Assembly: GCA_027347805.1 (NCBI GenBank)
Contig: DAIEQP010000301.1
Span: 1 to 9,830 of the forward strand
DNA: 9,830 nucleotides
Source: Ignavibacteria bacterium
Lineage (GTDB): Bacteria > Bacteroidota > Ignavibacteria > Ignavibacteriales > Melioribacteraceae
Direction of reading: 5' to 3'
In this document: positions 7,801 to 9,830 of the stretch, in pieces
Position numbering within the stretch: the first letter of the stretch is position 1
How the letters are laid out: every line of letters starts with the position of its first letter
The notes under the pieces: model-generated
Seen by the model: the letters and a program-made list of their open reading frames with translations, nothing else
Told to the model about the DNA's origin: nothing
Databases searched by the model: none
Translations under genes and position numbers: made by a program

Positions 7801-8441
7801 TTTAACGCATTCAACTGATCCTGCGCCAGAGCTGTTCTATAATTGGTGCTTAAAAAGAGTGGAGAAATATACTTTGTTGTTGAATCTGCAAGATTAAGTT
7901 TAGCAGCAAGCAATAAATTATCTTGTGTTTTTGTATAGTGATTGGTTAATAAATCATAACCGACGAAATTATTCCCGACTCTTCTGACAATAAATCCATT
8001 TGTAATTTTTGATGTGTCCACTGGGATGTATCTTGTCGCCGAAGCGATTAGATTCACGCCCATGTAAGGATTGCCAACATCTTGATTTATTGTAAAGTTG
8101 CCAAAGAATAAAGTCTTCTTGGATGTCATATCGTAGAGATCATAAACATAATTGACGCTGTCGAGATCCTGAGTTTCGGTCCCACTTATTGCAAGTGATA
8201 AATTCGTCCTCAATGTAGATGCTGAATAAGTTTTTGTAACTGTTGTAATTTCGATCAGAGCATCTCCGGTACGGTTTAAATTTCGCTTTACCACAAATTG
8301 AAACGAGTGACTTGTTAAATCACCTTTAACAGAAGGGAATGAAACTTGAGTTGAATCCCCTCTGTATGCAGTAAAATCATAATTTTGCTGTGCTGAAACT
8401 ACCGCTGAGAGAAATAATATGATGATGATTAGCTTTCTCAT
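4824..8441 (-). CDS. Large tail-fibre/receptor-binding-like protein with sialidase-type Asp-box propeller and a signal peptide
   Basis: This 1205-residue protein starts at ATG 8441, seven bases after the upstream TGA with GAGG just before it. A longer open frame to 8522 would lie inside the upstream gene and hide the signal peptide. Residues 1-18 are Sec-signal-like (KLIIIILFLSAVVSAQ). Residues about 20-128 (YDFTAYRGDSTQVSF ... GNFTINQDVG) resemble the N-terminal module of phage upper-baseplate (BppU-like) proteins. Residues about 165-245 are a fibre-type linker. Residues about 250-575 are a BNR/sialidase-like propeller with four Asp boxes (SDDGGKSF 305, SDDYGITW 354, SADDGATW 411, SNNGVTW 464). 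Residues about 580-1205 are low-charge, beta-rich fibre sequence with NNSYDLGHTSYRIKDAYF near the end. There is no S74 chaperone and no T9SS sorting domain. The protein probably binds, and may cleave, a surface glycan; sialidase catalytic residues were not identified. Confidence 0.9.
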   Translation of the reverse strand: MRKLIIIILFLSAVVSAQQNYDFTAYRGDSTQVSFPSVKGDLTSHSFQFVVKRNLNRTGDALIEITTVTKTYSASTLRTNLSLAISGTETQDLDSVNYVYDLYDMTSKKTLFFGNFTINQDVGNPYMGVNLIASATRYIPVDTSKITNGFIVRRVGNNFVGYDLLTNHYTKTQDNLLLAAKLNLADSTTKYISPLFLSTNYRTALAQDQLNALKAPLISPSFTTPSLGVATGTSLTLTKKINAGNESMWMKYKEPVISTNVSSDILYGYHDDFGFICELPNNKIAHFYLRSSSHSGFKKLMMQTSDDGGKSFKDSLNINTITDAMFTVGGGVTPTGRIVLFYGSSGTLCKYIYSDDYGITWTTPATFSNSGLAGTSSSPYGKMISIGSNQLMMGYYEEKHPGTSYIRIRTSADDGATWGNPITVYADTTDINETAFAYIGSQQIIGISRHDSCTDQSSSMFVSSNNGVTWTNLGQVAFDGTSKQMSPWIEKYSDGSDDYLIYFYTTTDTKYIIAQSNKIFDLGLIGWSAMSPISIGGIGHHASAIIRGNTALVVSHSEYDANTKTRIKFQKLTLPKVGTSTSYYYVSNYIKKYYAGSNSAGLFIGNITGGIYGTAFHTIDKSYLSFGTNSANDFSIDTLHNVIIGSFGTNYGSTYKFQLTGRSYIRSTTNQYITTVSDGTYSIATYIGQPISAVNGAALTTLGSYDLFLGTNQVGSYWRLKADGNMVTSGGSLTLGTTVGTGTGALYVGAATATSFTSTSTSVLSISRNSSERANISIDENSTGLTIKTVTDLPLRFGTTNAIRWRMQYGNGYLLGEQTANLIGVNTLDGSDTGYLMLSGASLASTSRSGTIGLFGNESTSLNPSYYGDVHIFSGEGGQVWIGYTTSGGVAQDAIGVQNNGIVNLYGITQAQKFEVGRGITSGLPFTVTNSAGTTKASIDSIGNQISNSFTVNGSFVDNNDVRGIYSNATWSNTSYSHHPVRIQTFHTLGTGQSLAVFDAQPTTQGTNDNGHIVSFQGRATHGSSGTLQQMYGLYNTLTNNGGLVTSGENIHISNAEGSGSFTTQYGILIDTLTKGSTNWAIYTQGSTPSYLGGNVTVGGNLYATNVYSSGALSFYSNSAMTWQINGSGTLYPVANNSYDLGHTSYRIKDAYFASTINLTSGGFFYLAGNSTTDGSWRLGSTTSGSMKIEKRVSGSWVTASELTY

Positions 8442-8448
8442 TGTTGCC

Positions 8449-8712
8449 TCACTTATTCGGTTTTGGAGATTCCTTTTTAATTTCTTCCAACAGTTTCGAT
8501 GTTGAGAATTCAATCGCATCAAGTCTGTTGTATATTACATCTTGCTGGCAAAGCTCAAAAATTCTTTTCTGCTTCTGGGTCTGCATATCATTTATGATTG
8601 ATTCATATTTCTTTATCAGTTCGGTTTTTGATGTTGTTGAGTCTGCTTTTGCTTCTTGCGCTGATAAGATGGATGTTACTGCTAAAACAATAATTATGAT
8701 ATATTTTTTCAT
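8449..8712 (-). CDS. Small exported helical protein
   Basis: This 87-residue protein starts at ATG 8712 after AGGA seven bases upstream. Residues 1-18 form a Sec signal peptide (YIIIIVLAVTSILSAQ). There is no lipobox. The rest is a charged helical stretch (LIKKYESIINDMQTQKQKR, LEEIKKESPKPNK) with one cysteine in FELCQQD. It sits between two fibre genes, 15 bases from the one upstream and 7 from the one downstream. It has the same length and layout as the protein at 4085-4348, which may make it a diverged paralogue. The function is not recognised. A periplasmic helper for the exported-looking neighbour is an inference. Confidence 0.8.
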   Translation of the reverse strand: MKKYIIIIVLAVTSILSAQEAKADSTTSKTELIKKYESIINDMQTQKQKRIFELCQQDVIYNRLDAIEFSTSKLLEEIKKESPKPNK

Positions 8713-8727
8713 GACTATTCCTGTTTA

Positions 8728-9830
8728 TTAATAAAACCTGTACCAAGTAGATTCTGAACTTCTGTATCTAATTAACGCTGACTTGCCTTTAGCTAAAGCT
8801 ATTGATGTGCTCGTCCCATCAATTACAGGGGTAACTGTTACATTATCAATCGAATCTTTGTCATTCATTATTAATAAAATCTGTCCATCGGTTGCGTTTG
8901 TTAATGTTTGAGTATAATTCATGTCGTTCATATAAAAAATGACGGTGTTTTTACCAGATATGTTTACATTCGCGTCTCCTGTTGGTGTATTCTCAAGTTC
9001 TCCATCGAACATGATTGAGCTTGTAGTTGTGTTAGCTGCCGAGAATGAATTTGCTGCGGAAATAGCTGCATATCCGTTAGTGAATAAATTTTCAATATCG
9101 CTCCATTGAATGGCAGCAAACGAATAACCAACTCCAACAACATTTTTTAAGAATCCGTTACTGCCTGTTGTTGCTGTTAAAATGTTTGCTGGGATGTCAC
9201 TTGTTAAAGCCAGTGTACCTGTTGAAGTCGGAAGAGTTAAAGTGTTATCACCCGATCCATGCGATTGATATGGCTGCAAATAAGTATGAGCTGTTATCGT
9301 TCCAGCATCATAACGAGGGAAATCCATTTTACCAATTTGTGAATCTTGTCCAATAACTAAATCTGTTGTGGAATTGCCGGTGTTAAAAGTTGTTGTCCCT
9401 GAAAATGTCTTATCACCCGCAATTGATTGATTGCCTGTTGTATAAACTCCGTTTGTAACACTTCCTGCCGTTGTTGCGTAAGGTGCTGTTACAGATCCAC
9501 CACTTGTTAAAGTTATTGTGTTCCCTGATGTCCCGAGTGTTTGGATTTCATTTGTTGTTGATCCGTCAACTTCTGCAGTTAAAAATGTAGAATTATCAAA
9601 ACTCCATGCAGCACCAGTCCACTTTGCATATCCTGTTGATTTTGATATTGCAGGTTCATAAGTGCCTGAATGATTGTGGTTACTTAATGAGTATGTCGAA
9701 TTATCATAAGAGATCGTTGTTCCAGAAATCTTGACAAATCCTGTTCCACTTAAAGCTGTTTGCTTACCGTTGAAAGTTGACCAATCTGTAGCACTTAGAA
9801 AACCAGCTTGTGAATCTGTCGCCTTTTGTG
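8728..9830 (-). CDS. Phage tail-fibre protein, C-terminal 366 residues (start outside window)
   Basis: The frame has no stop from 9830 down to TAA at 8728, so the apparent ATG at 9327 is an internal methionine and the gene continues beyond the window. The visible part contains classic fibre phrases: KATDSQAGFLSATDWSTFNGKQ-type text at the open end, then SNHNHSGTYEP, KWTGAAWSFDN, TTGNQSIAGDKTFSG, LTLPTSTGTLALTSDIP and AATSAANSF-like repeats. It ends in a compact beta-rich tip (GQILLIMNDKDS ... ALIRYRSSESTWYRFY). The composition is rich in T, S, G and N and almost free of cysteine. It is the first visible gene of the late operon, followed after 15 bases by the small exported protein. It probably forms the distal tail fibre and host-recognition tip. 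No trimerising peptidase is seen. Confidence 0.9.
   Translation of the reverse strand, partial: QKATDSQAGFLSATDWSTFNGKQTALSGTGFVKISGTTISYDNSTYSLSNHNHSGTYEPAISKSTGYAKWTGAAWSFDNSTFLTAEVDGSTTNEIQTLGTSGNTITLTSGGSVTAPYATTAGSVTNGVYTTGNQSIAGDKTFSGTTTFNTGNSTTDLVIGQDSQIGKMDFPRYDAGTITAHTYLQPYQSHGSGDNTLTLPTSTGTLALTSDIPANILTATTGSNGFLKNVVGVGYSFAAIQWSDIENLFTNGYAAISAANSFSAANTTTSSIMFDGELENTPTGDANVNISGKNTVIFYMNDMNYTQTLTNATDGQILLIMNDKDSIDNVTVTPVIDGTSTSIALAKGKSALIRYRSSESTWYRFY

Larger units (their letters stand above)
3601..9830. mobile_element. Prophage or phage-like integrated element, right-hand end (partial)
   Basis: The region begins at the tRNA scar and runs past the window edge. It holds a tightly packed one-direction operon with phage tail-fibre phrases (SATDWSTFNGKQ, SNHNHSGTYEP, STGTLALTSDIP, NNSYDLGHTSYRIKDAYF). 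No integrase, terminase, portal, capsid or lysis gene is visible here, so intactness cannot be judged. The exposed end is the fibre/accessory end, so the integrase is expected near the other end, beside the intact tRNA. Confidence 0.75.

Noticed and set aside
8442..8522. Upstream extension of the large fibre gene to an ATG at 8522
   Set aside because: It would overlap the neighbouring 87-residue gene by about 75 bases, and the start at 8441 has its own GAGG site and exposes a signal peptide.
8441..8731. Plus-strand open frame of 96 codons
   Set aside because: Complement of the small exported protein at 8449-8712, which has the better start, ribosome site and signal peptide.

Overview
The window looks like an AT-rich genome of the FCB group, most likely Ignavibacteria/Bacteroidota-like. 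The signs are a type IX secretion (T9SS) C-terminal sorting domain beginning YQNYPNPFNP and signal peptides ending in SQ or AQ. AGGAGG Shine-Dalgarno sequences precede the two chromosomal genes. All genes read on the minus strand, so biological order runs from high to low coordinates.

The window joins two different kinds of DNA. Positions 1 to about 3557 are ordinary chromosome. They carry the N-terminus of a secreted protein that resembles a glycoside-hydrolase barrel (1-383) and a 926-residue modular T9SS cargo protein (504-3284). Positions 3558-3600 hold only the 3' half of a tRNA with anticodon CAU, cut exactly at the anticodon arm. On the minus strand it is followed by a strong hairpin terminator. 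This is the usual scar left when a tyrosine-recombinase element integrates into a tRNA gene. The intact tRNA, and probably the integrase, should lie beyond 9830.

Positions 3601-9830 are then the end of a prophage or related integrated element. They contain a compact late operon: a tail-fibre gene cut by the window edge (8728-9830), a small exported coiled-coil protein (8449-8712), a 1205-residue fibre or receptor-binding protein with a sialidase-like Asp-box propeller (4824-8441), a small beta-rich phage protein (4357-4812), a second exported coiled-coil protein (4085-4348) and a small membrane protein with an HEIGH zinc-peptidase motif (3711-4088). Gaps are 7-15 nt, and the last pair overlaps by 4 nt.

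The main points of interest are the tRNA scar with paired 10-bp repeats next to it (possible integrase arm sites), Sec signal peptides on three genes of what should be a virion-fibre cassette, a terminator-like hairpin inside the first codons of the last gene, and the membrane metalloprotease-like protein beside the attachment site. I saw no integrase, CRISPR array, IS element or defence gene. All family assignments come from reading motifs by eye.
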